Shown: positions 25,359 to 33,167 of the stretch, piece by piece | Layout: every line of letters starts with the position of its first letter | Numbering within the stretch: position 1 is the stretch's first letter | Assembly: GCF_010723575.1 (NCBI RefSeq) | Contig: NZ_BLKZ01000001.1 | Location: 62,001-126,000 of the forward strand | Length of the DNA: 64,000 nucleotides | Source: Mycobacterium bourgelatii | Lineage (GTDB): Bacteria > Actinomycetota > Actinomycetes > Mycobacteriales > Mycobacteriaceae | Direction: 5' to 3' | Notes under the pieces: model-generated | What the model saw: only the letters and a program-made list of their open reading frames with translations | Databases searched by the model: none | What the model was told of the DNA's origin: nothing | Position numbers and translations under genes: made by a program

Positions 25359-25940
25359 ATGATCAAGCCGCACAACACCAACAAAGAGTTCCAGCTCGGC
25401 GGAATCAACCACGTCGCGTTGGTGTGTTCGGACATGGAGCGAACGGTGGACTTCTACACCAACATCCTCGGGATGCCGCTGGTCAAATCGCTCGACCTGC
25501 CGTTCGGCCAGGGTCAGCACTTCTTCTTCGACGCGGGCAACGGCGACTGCGTGGCTTTTTTCTGGTTCAAGGACGCGCCCGACCGTGTCCCGGGCATCTC
25601 GTCACCGGGCGCCATCCCCGGCATCGGCGACATCACCAGTGCGGTGAGCAGCCTCAACCACTTGGCGTTTCATGTCCCGCCGGAGAAATTCGACGAATAC
25701 CGGCAGCGGTTGAAGGACAAGGGCGTTCGGGTCGGTCCGGTGCTCAATCACGACGAGAGCGAATTGCAGGTTTCGGCGACCGTGCACCCCGGCGTCTACG
25801 TGCGCTCCTTCTACTTCCAGGATCCGGACGGCATCACGCTCGAGTTTGCTTGCTGGGTGAAGGAATTCACGGAGAACGACACACAGGTCGTCCCCCGCAC
25901 CGCGGCCGACCGGCGACCCGCGGCGGCCGCGAGCAGCTAG
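25359..25940 (+). CDS. Glyoxalase/VOC-superfamily (dioxygenase-like) protein
   Basis: This 193-residue protein (Rv0274 length) carries two paired beta-alpha-beta-beta-beta units. The metal ligands expected in the fold are His in INHVALVCS (about 18), His in NHLAFHV (about 102) and Glu in ITLEFACW (about 165). Members are extradiol dioxygenases, glyoxalases or epimerases, so the reaction is not fixed. The ATG has GAAGGGGA eight bases upstream. It is divergent from a TetR gene and probably under its control. An Arg/Ala-rich tail ends it. Confidence 0.85.
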   Translation: MIKPHNTNKEFQLGGINHVALVCSDMERTVDFYTNILGMPLVKSLDLPFGQGQHFFFDAGNGDCVAFFWFKDAPDRVPGISSPGAIPGIGDITSAVSSLNHLAFHVPPEKFDEYRQRLKDKGVRVGPVLNHDESELQVSATVHPGVYVRSFYFQDPDGITLEFACWVKEFTENDTQVVPRTAADRRPAAAASS

Positions 25941-25947
25941 GCCGGGA

Positions 25948-26496
25948 GTGACCCACGGCATCCTGACCGACGATCAGATCGCCGCGCTTTCCGCAGAGCA
26001 ACGCCGCGACCTGATCACAAGGCTGGAACGACCGCTGAACGAACTGATTGACCCGGCGGAATTCGCGCGGCTGCGCCGCATCCGGTTGGGTTTGATCATC
26101 ACCGGATCCATTGCTCTGATCCCGTGGATTGTCTATTTGGCGCTGACTTTGCCGCCGAACTATGTCGCGCACAACTGGCGTGTCACCTGGGTCGGCTTCG
26201 ACATCCTGCTGGTCGGATTCATGGCGGCCACCGCCGTGCTGGGCTACTTGCGGCGCCAGCTATTGCTCCTCACGGCGTTCACCAGTGGGGTGTTGCTGAT
26301 TTGCGACGCCTGGTTCGACCTGATGACCGCGGGGCCCGCCGATTTTTGGCTGTCGGTGGGGACCGCGTTGCTCATCGAGGTGCCGCTAGCGATCCTGCTG
26401 ATCACCGGCGCGCAACGCATCATGCGGCTTACCCTGATGCGTCTGTGGCTTTTGCATCCCGGGATGCGGCTATGGCGACTACCTCTTCTTCCGTGA
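25948..26496 (+). CDS. Membrane protein, four predicted helices
   Basis: The 182-residue integral membrane protein starts at GTG 25948, seven bases after the VOC gene stop. A soluble helical N-terminus (about 1-40) is followed by four hydrophobic segments (about 47-66, 82-100, 108-128, 137-157). No enzyme motif is recognised. The spacing suggests cotranscription with the VOC gene. Its last 68 bases overlap the 3' end of the opposing TetR gene and run into a 12-base tandem repeat that also forms its stop. Confidence 0.75.
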   Translation: MTHGILTDDQIAALSAEQRRDLITRLERPLNELIDPAEFARLRRIRLGLIITGSIALIPWIVYLALTLPPNYVAHNWRVTWVGFDILLVGFMAATAVLGYLRRQLLLLTAFTSGVLLICDAWFDLMTAGPADFWLSVGTALLIEVPLAILLITGAQRIMRLTLMRLWLLHPGMRLWRLPLLP

Positions 26497-27217
26497 GGTC
26501 TTCCGTGAGGTCTTCCGTAAGTTCCGCCGTGAGTTTTCCCGCCAGATCGCCCGTGGCGCCGGACAACAGGCGCGCCGGTTCGGAGAGCCCGCCCACCACG
26601 GCCGCAAGCAGTTCAACAAGGTCCTCCGGTGGCAGGTGGAGATCGCCGGCCAACCATGCGCTGATCGTCTGACCGACACCGCCGACCACGAAGTGTGCCG
26701 CGGCCTTGAGTGCGTCATTTGCCGGGGCGTGCAGCGCGTCGACCGCCAGCTGTCCAGACAGCATGGCGAACAGCGCGGTCGACTCGGCTCGTTTACGCAC
26801 GATGACCGGGTCGGCCAGGTGCGTGCTGAACAGGATGCGCCCGATCCGGGCGTCTTCGGCGATGATCTGCACGACCTTCGCCATGCCGGCCCGGGCCTTC
26901 TCGTGGGCGGGATATGACGCCACCGTCGCCTGGGTGCTGACGGCGAGTTTGGCGATCACCCAGTCGAATACGCCGGCAATGAATTCGTCTTTGTCCGCGA
27001 AGCTTTCGTAGAAGTAGCGGGATGCCAAGCCCGCGTCCCGACATACCGCGCGTACGGTCAGCGCGGAGATGTCTTGCTGCTCCGAACCCAAAATGTCTAG
27101 GCCGGCGGCTAGAAGCCGCCGGCGGCGATCCGCGAGTCGCTCGGCGGCCTCAACCCCTCGATAGGGCCGCGCGCTCGAACTCCCAGCCAACCCGGATGAA
27201 TTAGCCATGGGGACCAT
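26429..27217 (-). CDS. TetR-family regulator (Rv0275c-like) with repeated acidic tail
   Basis: From ATG 27217 it has 262 residues. The helix-turn-helix covers about 25-70 (RRRLLAAGLDILG...LTVRAVCRDAGLASRYFYESFADKDEF), and a helical effector domain follows. The C-terminus contains LTAELTEDLTEDLTEEE from a 12-base tandem repeat. A start at ATG 27208 is also possible. It is divergent from the MpaB-type gene at 27295 (77-bp gap) and may repress it. It overlaps the opposing membrane gene by 68 bases, an unusually long antisense overlap. Confidence 0.87.
   Translation of the reverse strand: MVPMANSSGLAGSSSARPYRGVEAAERLADRRRRLLAAGLDILGSEQQDISALTVRAVCRDAGLASRYFYESFADKDEFIAGVFDWVIAKLAVSTQATVASYPAHEKARAGMAKVVQIIAEDARIGRILFSTHLADPVIVRKRAESTALFAMLSGQLAVDALHAPANDALKAAAHFVVGGVGQTISAWLAGDLHLPPEDLVELLAAVVGGLSEPARLLSGATGDLAGKLTAELTEDLTEDLTEEEVVAIAASRDAKATDASG
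26488..26535. repeat. 12-base tandem repeat (four units) at overlapping gene ends
   Basis: Two identical units CTTCCGTGAGGT (26488-26499, 26500-26511) are followed by two degenerate ones (26512-26523, 26524-26535). On the minus strand they encode Thr/Glu/Asp/Leu repeats at the TetR C-terminus; the first unit contains the stop of the plus-strand membrane protein. Confidence 0.75.
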
Positions 27218-27294
27218 CTTGACACCTGAGCAACGCCCCGACAATATCAGGAAACACACGTTCTCACAATTTGCGGGCTGCGAAAGGCTGGGTT

Positions 27295-28203
27295 ATGACG
27301 TTGCAACCCACGGACGAAAGGCCCGTTCCGCATGTCGAGCGAGGTATCTCCGACCCGCCCCGACCGCAACGCAGCAGGCGTCGGAGCCGCCTCGCGGGCG
27401 ACTATGGGTTGATGGGCGTGGCCCTGCTGGCCGGCCCAGCGAACGTCATTATGCAACTCTCGCGCCCGGCCGTCGGCTACGGGGTCAAGGACAGTCGGGT
27501 GGAGAGCGGACGAATTGACCGTCATCCCATCAAGCGGGCCCGCACCACCTTCACCTACATCGCGGTGGCCAACGCTGGGACCGACACGCAGAAGGCGGCT
27601 TTCCGTCGCGCCGTAAACCGGGCGCACGCGCAGGTCTACTCCCTGCCTGATAGCCCCGTTGCCTACAACGCGTTCGACCCGGAACTGCAGCTGTGGGTGG
27701 CGGCCTGCCTCTACAAGGGCGGCATCGACATCTACCGCACCTTCATCGGCGAAATCGATGAGGACGAGGCCGACCGTCTATACGAGGAGGGAAAGACGCT
27801 GGGCACCACGCTGCAGGTGCCGCCCCAGATGTGGCCGCCGGACCGGGCTGCGTTTGACCGGTACTGGCAGGAGTCGTTGGATAAGGCGCACATCGACGAC
27901 GCCGTTCGCGAGTTCCTGTATCCGATCGCCGTGTCGCGAGTCAAAGGCGTCCGGCTTCCGCGGTGGTTGCGCGAACGGTCGGAGAGGTTCAACCTGCTGA
28001 TCACCACGGGCTTTCTGCCGCAACGGTTCCGGGATGAGATGCGGCTGCCGTGGGACGAGGCCAGCCAGCGGCGCTTCGACCGGCTGATGGCACTGTTCGC
28101 AGCGGTAAACAGCGCGTTGCCACGGCCCATTCGCCAGTTCCCGTTCAACCTGATGCTGTGGGACCTGAACCGCCGAATCAGGACGGGCCGCCCGTTGGTC
28201 TAG
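27295..28203 (+). CDS. MpaB/DUF2236-family oxygenase-like protein
   Basis: The 302-residue protein (ATG 27295) corresponds to Rv0276. It has the DUF2236/rubber-oxygenase (latex-clearing, MpaB) pattern: early GDYGLMGVALLAGPANVIMQL, Arg/Thr in RARTTFTYIAVANAGTD near 85, the HAQV near 112 and the long ELQLWVAACLYKGGID helix near 133. Members bind heme b through His/Lys residues and cleave carbon-carbon double bonds. No signal peptide is evident. It faces away from TetR 27217 and may be its target. Confidence 0.85.
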   Translation: MTLQPTDERPVPHVERGISDPPRPQRSRRRSRLAGDYGLMGVALLAGPANVIMQLSRPAVGYGVKDSRVESGRIDRHPIKRARTTFTYIAVANAGTDTQKAAFRRAVNRAHAQVYSLPDSPVAYNAFDPELQLWVAACLYKGGIDIYRTFIGEIDEDEADRLYEEGKTLGTTLQVPPQMWPPDRAAFDRYWQESLDKAHIDDAVREFLYPIAVSRVKGVRLPRWLRERSERFNLLITTGFLPQRFRDEMRLPWDEASQRRFDRLMALFAAVNSALPRPIRQFPFNLMLWDLNRRIRTGRPLV

Positions 28204-28212
28204 GGTTGATAT

Positions 28213-28227
28213 TGAAAACGATTATCA
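28213..28227 (+). promoter_or_regulatory. Zur (FurB)-like box upstream of PPE3
   Basis: The sequence TGAAAACGATTATCA is an imperfect 7-1-7 dyad (five of seven pairs) within the larger TGATA/TATCA dyad 28207-28227. It resembles zinc-uptake-regulator boxes (TGAAAAT-N-ATTTTCA type). It lies 90 bp before the PPE start; in M. tuberculosis, Rv0280 (PPE3) is in the Zur regulon. Confidence 0.75.
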
Positions 28228-28317
28228 CATTCAGTAACCTCCAAAGCTGGTGTTCGTGGGCGGAGGAGTGGTTCGGATGTGGTGGCGCGTCGGTAGCCTC
28301 ACGGACTGGTGGCTGTG

Positions 28318-29925
28318 ATGGCCCCGGTCTGGATGGCGTCGCCGCCTGAGGTCCACTCGGCGCTGTTGAGCAGCGGCCCAGGTCCCGGCCCGTTGTTGTC
28401 GGCGGCGGGGGCGTGGTCCGCACTCAGCGACGAGTACACCTCGGCGGCAGACGAACTGACCGCGTTGCTGGGCGCGGTGCAGGGAGGAGCCTGGGAGGGC
28501 CCCACCGCCGAACAGTATGTGGCGGCCCATGTCCCGTACCTGATGTGGTTGATGCAGGCCAGCATCACCAGTGCCCAGGCGGCGGCTCAGCACCAGGCCG
28601 CGGCCGCGGCATACACCACCGCGCTGGCGGCCATGCCTACGCTGCCCGAGCTCGCCACCAACCACGTCATCCACGGGGTGCTGGTGGCGACGAACTTCTT
28701 CGGCATCAACACCATCCCCATTGCGGTCAACGAGGCCGACTACGTGCGGATGTGGGTGCAGGCGGCCACCACGATGGCCACCTACGAAGCAGTGTCCGAC
28801 GCTGCCGTCGCGGCGACGCCGCAGACCTCCGCCGCACCCCAGATCGTGCGCGCCGAGGCTGACCACGACCACGAAGAACACGAAGATGGCCACGAGGGTC
28901 ATGAAGATCATGACCATGGGGACCCCACGCAGTTGGATTACCTCGTCGCAGATCTGCTGCGCGTGCTCACCAACGGGCAGATCAATTGGGACCCTTTGGA
29001 GGGCACCCTGAACGGTGTTCCCATGCACGACATCACCGACGCATCGCAACCGATTTGGTGGGTCGCGCGCTCGCTCGAATTCGGCCAGCAGTTTGAAACC
29101 TTTGTCCAGCAGCTCTTCACGAACCCTGCGGGAGCCCTCGAATACGTCGTGGAGCTCGCCGAGTTCGACTGGCCGACCCACGTGGCGCAGGCCTTGCAGG
29201 TGGTCCAGACGCCGCAGCTGCTCACCGCCGCGCTCGGCGCCGCCATCTCCAACCTGGGCGCCGTCACCGGCTTGGCCGGACTCTCCGGCTTGGCCGCCAT
29301 CCAGCCCGCCGTAGTCCCGGTCGTCACGCCGCCCGTCGCCGGCGCGCCCGCGCTTTCGGTCGTCGCGGGGACCGCACCCGGCGGCGTCGGCGCGGTCGCG
29401 ACCACGGTGGCCGCCCCCACGCCAACCGCTGTGACCAGCACCGTTGCCGGAGCCAGCCCAGCGCCGCCCCCGCCGGCCCCCACTCCGACGGCGGGTTTCG
29501 GTTTCCCCTTCCTGGTGGGTCCACCGGGAATCGGGTTCGGCTCGGGGATGAGCGCCAGTGCGAGCGCCAGCGCCAAGCGGAAGGCGCCGGAGCCCGACGC
29601 GGTCAGCGCAGCGGCCGCAGCGGCGGCACGCGAACAGGCCCGTCGGCGCCGACGAAAGCGCTCGACCGTCGAGGAGCACAACCACGAGTTCATGGATGTC
29701 GACGTGACCCCGGACTGGGCCATGCCACCGGACCGGGAACCCGCGCTGGCGACGGCGGCCTCGGATCAGGGTGCGCGGGAGTTCGGCTTCGCCGGCACCC
29801 TTGGTCAGGACGCGTCACGGCCGGCAAGCGGCTTGACCACGATGCGCGACAACGAGTTCGGTGGCGGTCCGGCGCTGCCGATGCTCCCAGGAAACTGGAA
29901 GCCGGAGTCCCCCGGCGACCAATAA
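28318..29925 (+). CDS. PPE3: PPE3-type protein of the PPE-PPW group with a His/Asp/Glu-rich insertion
   Basis: ATG 28318 gives 535 residues (M. tuberculosis PPE3 is 536); GTG 28309 is the alternative start. The PPE domain runs to about residue 178 with PPE at 9-11 and WEGPTAEQY near 59. Residues 180-202 form an insertion with seven His and many Asp/Glu. A Pro/Ala-rich middle, a basic ARRRRRKR segment near 450 and the C-terminal FGFAGT and PMLPGNW motifs place it in the PPE-PPW subfamily. It follows a Zur-like box, so zinc starvation should induce it. It is secreted through a type VII system, most likely ESX-3. Confidence 0.92.
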   Translation: MAPVWMASPPEVHSALLSSGPGPGPLLSAAGAWSALSDEYTSAADELTALLGAVQGGAWEGPTAEQYVAAHVPYLMWLMQASITSAQAAAQHQAAAAAYTTALAAMPTLPELATNHVIHGVLVATNFFGINTIPIAVNEADYVRMWVQAATTMATYEAVSDAAVAATPQTSAAPQIVRAEADHDHEEHEDGHEGHEDHDHGDPTQLDYLVADLLRVLTNGQINWDPLEGTLNGVPMHDITDASQPIWWVARSLEFGQQFETFVQQLFTNPAGALEYVVELAEFDWPTHVAQALQVVQTPQLLTAALGAAISNLGAVTGLAGLSGLAAIQPAVVPVVTPPVAGAPALSVVAGTAPGGVGAVATTVAAPTPTAVTSTVAGASPAPPPPAPTPTAGFGFPFLVGPPGIGFGSGMSASASASAKRKAPEPDAVSAAAAAAAREQARRRRRKRSTVEEHNHEFMDVDVTPDWAMPPDREPALATAASDQGAREFGFAGTLGQDASRPASGLTTMRDNEFGGGPALPMLPGNWKPESPGDQ

Positions 29926-29946
29926 ACCCGGCGTACTGTCGGCAGG

Positions 29947-30849
29947 GTGCGTAGCGAAGGTGACACCTGGGACATAACGACGAGCGTCGGATCGACAGCG
30001 CTCTTCGTTGCGACGGCACGAGCGTTGGAAGCCCAGAAGCCTGATCCGCTGGCCGTGGATCCATATGCCGAGTTGTTCTGCCGGGCGGTCGGCGGTTCCT
30101 GGGCGGAGGTGCTCGACGGCACGGCGCCCGACCACGAATTGTTGAGCGAAGACTTCGGGGCCCACTTCGTCACTTTCCAGGGCGCTCGCACCAAATACTT
30201 CGACGCCTATTTCCAGCGCGCCGCCGACGCCGGCGCCCGACAAGTGGTCGTGGTGGCGGCGGGATTGGACTCGCGCGCCTACCGACTGCCGTGGCCGGAC
30301 GGGACCACCGTTTTCGAACTGGACCGCCCCCAAGTTCTCGATTTCAAGCGTGAGGTCCTCGCCGCCCACCGAGTGCAACCGCGAGCCGAGCGCCGCGAGA
30401 TCGCCGTCGACCTGCGCGACGACTGGTCGCAGGCCCTACGGGACAGCGGTTTCGATCCCGCTCAGCCGTCGGCGTGGATTGCCGAAGGGCTGTTGATCTA
30501 TCTTCCCGCCACGGCGCAGGAGCAACTATTCACCGGGATCGACGGGCTGGCGTCGCGCGGCAGTCACGTGGCCGTCGAGGACGGCACGCCGCTACCCGCT
30601 GACGAGTTCGCCGCCAAGGTGGAGGAAGAACGTGCCGCACCCGACGGCGACCAGCGTCCGTTCTTCCAGTTGGTCTACAACGAGCAGCACGCGCCGGCCA
30701 CGGACTGGTTTGGCGCGCGGGGATGGACGGCGGTCGGTACGCCACTGACGGACTACATAACGGAGGTAGGCCGGGGGCTGCCGGACCCGGGCTCCGAGCC
30801 CGCTTCCATGCTCCGTCGCATCACTCTGGTCAGCGCCGTCAAGTCCTAG
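29947..30849 (+). CDS. SAM-dependent methyltransferase of the leucine carboxyl methyltransferase-like family
   Basis: The 300-residue protein (GTG 29947) matches the mycobacterial TIGR00027/PF04072 family (Rv0281). Motifs are STALFVATARALEAQ near residue 17, the SAM-site VVVVAAGLDSRAYRLPWPDG near 97, FELDRPQVLDFK near 120 and WIAEGLLIYLP near 177. Substrate unknown; such enzymes may modify carboxyl or hydroxyl groups of lipids or proteins. It lies 21 bp behind PPE3 and probably shares its zinc-regulated transcript. Confidence 0.9.
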   Translation: MRSEGDTWDITTSVGSTALFVATARALEAQKPDPLAVDPYAELFCRAVGGSWAEVLDGTAPDHELLSEDFGAHFVTFQGARTKYFDAYFQRAADAGARQVVVVAAGLDSRAYRLPWPDGTTVFELDRPQVLDFKREVLAAHRVQPRAERREIAVDLRDDWSQALRDSGFDPAQPSAWIAEGLLIYLPATAQEQLFTGIDGLASRGSHVAVEDGTPLPADEFAAKVEEERAAPDGDQRPFFQLVYNEQHAPATDWFGARGWTAVGTPLTDYITEVGRGLPDPGSEPASMLRRITLVSAVKS

Positions 30850-31044
30850 TGGACGGTTGCGAGCCTATTTGGCTCATGCATATCAAATAAGTTCGGCCAT
30901 CCGAAGGAACTTTTTCGGTCTCGGCGCAGACTGTTAACGGCAAACGCCATTTATGCCGCATACGGAGCATTTTTGCGGTGCCGAGGTGGCGCCAGCAACG
31001 GGACCGGGGGGTTGACCACTGCAGCCTCATCAGCACCTTGATAA

Positions 31045-31059
31045 TGAAAACCATGTTCA
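31045..31059 (+). promoter_or_regulatory. Zur (FurB)-like box in the ESX-3 promoter
   Basis: TGAAAACCATGTTCA has a 7-1-7 dyad with five of seven pairs and the TGAAAAC half seen in the PPE3 box. It is preceded by TTGATAA. It lies 213 bp before eccA3. M. tuberculosis ESX-3 is repressed by Zur in zinc. Confidence 0.72.
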
Positions 31060-31209
31060 ATAGGCTGGTATGTCGAGTACGCTGCCTGGGTGGAGAGTCC
31101 GGATGACCAGATGGTCGCTGTCGATCCCTGTGAGCCCGTAATGCGCTGGTCAGTGGCGCAAAAGCGGCGAATTGACGGTGGATTGTCAGGGTTCGTGTGC
31201 CTCGACAAG

Positions 31210-31228
31210 TTAGCTTATGCAATGCTAA
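31210..31228 (+). promoter_or_regulatory. IdeR-like iron box upstream of eccA3
   Basis: TTAGCTTATGCAATGCTAA matches the IdeR consensus TTAGGTTAGGCTAACCTAA at 14 of 19 positions. It lies inside a longer dyad with perfect arms AAGTTAGC (31207-31214) and GCTAACTT (31224-31231). Iron-loaded IdeR should repress ESX-3 from here. Confidence 0.8.
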
Positions 31229-31271
31229 CTTCAGGCCTAGCTTCTGGCCTAAGTCCGGGCGAGTTTGGCCA

Positions 31272-33167
31272 ATGACCGCACGAGATTCAGGAGACATCGG
31301 GGGCGTGGAACTTAGTGATGTCGGCGTGCTTTCGGGTCAGCCGGTAGCGACACGGGTGAACGGCAAGGTAGATGCTGACGTAGTCAGCCGTTTCGCCACG
31401 TGCTGCCGGGCCCTCGGCCTGGCGGTTTACGAGCGTCAGCGACCCGCCGACTTGTCCGCCGCGCGATCGGGATTCACCGCGTTGACGCGCATCGCGCATG
31501 ATCAATGCGACGCCTGGACGGGTTTGGCCGCCTCCGGCGACACCTCCGTGCGGGTGCTCGAGGCGGTCTCCCGCACGTCGGGGACGGCTGGCGTCTTGCA
31601 GCGTCACGTCGAGCTGAAGAGTGGGGCGCTCGGCTTCCTCTATGACACGGGCCTGTACCTGCGGTTCCGCGCGACCGAACCGGACGACTTCCATCTCGCG
31701 TACGCGGCGGCGCTCGCCTCGGCGGGGGGTCCGGCCGAATATGGCAAGGCCCATCAGATCGTCTCGGCCATCTCCCAGCGTCGGCCGGGCTGGCGCGAAG
31801 CCCGCTGGGTGTCGGTCGTCATCAACTACCGGGCCGAGCGCTGGTCGGATGTCGTCAAGCTACTCACGCCGATCGTCAACGACGCCAACCTGGACGAGGC
31901 CTTCTCACACGCGGCCAAGATCGCCCTGGGCACCGCCCTGGCGCGGCTGGGCATGTTCGCGCCCGCGCTGTCGTATCTCGAGGAGCCCGAAGGTCCGGTA
32001 CCGGTGGCGGCCGTCGACGGTGCGCTGGCCAAGGCCCTGGTGCTGCGTGCCCACGTCGACGAGGAGTCGGCGGCCGAAGTGCTGCAGGACTTGTACGCAG
32101 CCCACCCGGAGAACGAACAGATCGAGCACGCGCTCTCGGACACCAGCTTCGGCATCGTGACCACCACCGCGGGGCGGATCGAGGCGCGCACCGACCCGTG
32201 GGATCCGGCCACGGAACCCACCGCGGAGGACTTCATCGACCCCGCCGCCCATGAACGCAAGGCGACGCTGCTGCACGAGGCCGAGCGTCAGCTCGCCGAA
32301 TTCATCGGGTTGGAAGAGGTCAAGAACCAGGTCTCGCGGCTGAAGAGTTCGGTGGCCATGGAGTTGGTGCGAAAGCAGCGCGGACTCGCGGTGGCCCAAC
32401 GCACCCACCACCTGATCTTCGCCGGCCCGCCCGGCACCGGTAAGACCACGATCGCGCGTGTGGTCGCCAAGATCTATTGCGGTCTGGGCCTGCTGAAGCG
32501 GGAGAACATCAGAGAGGTACACCGTGCCGACCTGATCGGCCAGCACATCGGCGAGACCGAGGCCAAGACCAACGCCATCATCGACAGCGCACTCGACGGG
32601 GTGCTGTTCCTCGACGAGGCTTACGCGCTGGTGGCGACCGGCGCCAAGAACGACTTCGGGTTGGTGGCCATCGACACGCTGCTGGCCCGAATGGAGAACG
32701 ACCGCGATCGGCTGGTGGTGATCATCGCCGGCTACCGCGCCGACCTGGACAAGTTCCTTGACACCAACGAGGGTCTGCGGTCGCGGTTTACCCGAAGCAT
32801 CGAGTTTCCCTCGTACACGTCACATGAACTGGTGGAGATCGCGCACAAGATGGCCGAACAGCGAGACAGCCTCTTCGAAGAGGCCGCCCTCGAAGACTTG
32901 GAGAAATTGTTCGCCAAGTTGGCGTCGTCCACGACACCTGACTCCAACGGAATCGCGCGGCGCAGCCTGGACATCGCCGGCAACGGCCGCTTTGTCCGCA
33001 ACATCGTCGAACGGTCCGAAGAAGAACGTGAGTTCCGGCTGGACCACTCCGAGCATGCGGGAACCGGCGAGTTCACCGATGAGGAGCTGATGACGATCAC
33101 GGCCCAGGACGTCGCAAGATCGGTAGACCCGCTGCTGCGCGGCCTTGGTTTGTCGGTGTCGGCATGA
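31272..33167 (+). CDS. eccA3: ESX-3 AAA+ ATPase EccA3
   Basis: The 631-residue CbxX/CfxQ-type AAA+ protein is cytosolic and thought to release chaperone from secreted substrates. An N-terminal TPR-like helical domain (about 1-280) precedes the ATPase: Walker A GPPGTGKTT near residue 384, Walker B VLFLDEAY near 447, sensor/Arg GLRSRFTRSIEFP near 507. ATG 31272 gives exactly the M. tuberculosis length; a frame from 31197 runs across the IdeR box and is rejected. First gene of the ESX-3 operon, with eccB3 overlapping its stop by four bases. Confidence 0.96.
   Translation: MTARDSGDIGGVELSDVGVLSGQPVATRVNGKVDADVVSRFATCCRALGLAVYERQRPADLSAARSGFTALTRIAHDQCDAWTGLAASGDTSVRVLEAVSRTSGTAGVLQRHVELKSGALGFLYDTGLYLRFRATEPDDFHLAYAAALASAGGPAEYGKAHQIVSAISQRRPGWREARWVSVVINYRAERWSDVVKLLTPIVNDANLDEAFSHAAKIALGTALARLGMFAPALSYLEEPEGPVPVAAVDGALAKALVLRAHVDEESAAEVLQDLYAAHPENEQIEHALSDTSFGIVTTTAGRIEARTDPWDPATEPTAEDFIDPAAHERKATLLHEAERQLAEFIGLEEVKNQVSRLKSSVAMELVRKQRGLAVAQRTHHLIFAGPPGTGKTTIARVVAKIYCGLGLLKRENIREVHRADLIGQHIGETEAKTNAIIDSALDGVLFLDEAYALVATGAKNDFGLVAIDTLLARMENDRDRLVVIIAGYRADLDKFLDTNEGLRSRFTRSIEFPSYTSHELVEIAHKMAEQRDSLFEEAALEDLEKLFAKLASSTTPDSNGIARRSLDIAGNGRFVRNIVERSEEEREFRLDHSEHAGTGEFTDEELMTITAQDVARSVDPLLRGLGLSVSA

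Larger units (their letters stand above)
30850..31271 (+). promoter_or_regulatory. 422-bp ESX-3 promoter and leader region
   Basis: No convincing gene lies here; short frames carry no ribosome site or recognisable motif. A weak CCGAA/TTCGG hairpin (30901-30918) may end the methyltransferase transcript. The Zur-like box is at 31045-31059 and the IdeR-like box at 31210-31228, 43 bp before eccA3. The region is more AT-rich than the coding DNA. Confidence 0.7.

Noticed and set aside
28231..29685. 484-codon minus-strand frame over PPE3
   Set aside because: It overlaps the PPE3 coding region and is only its antisense; composition is Gly/Arg-rich without a domain.
30901..30918. Terminator after the methyltransferase gene
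   Set aside because: Only a five-pair stem with an eight-base loop; too weak to list as a feature on its own.
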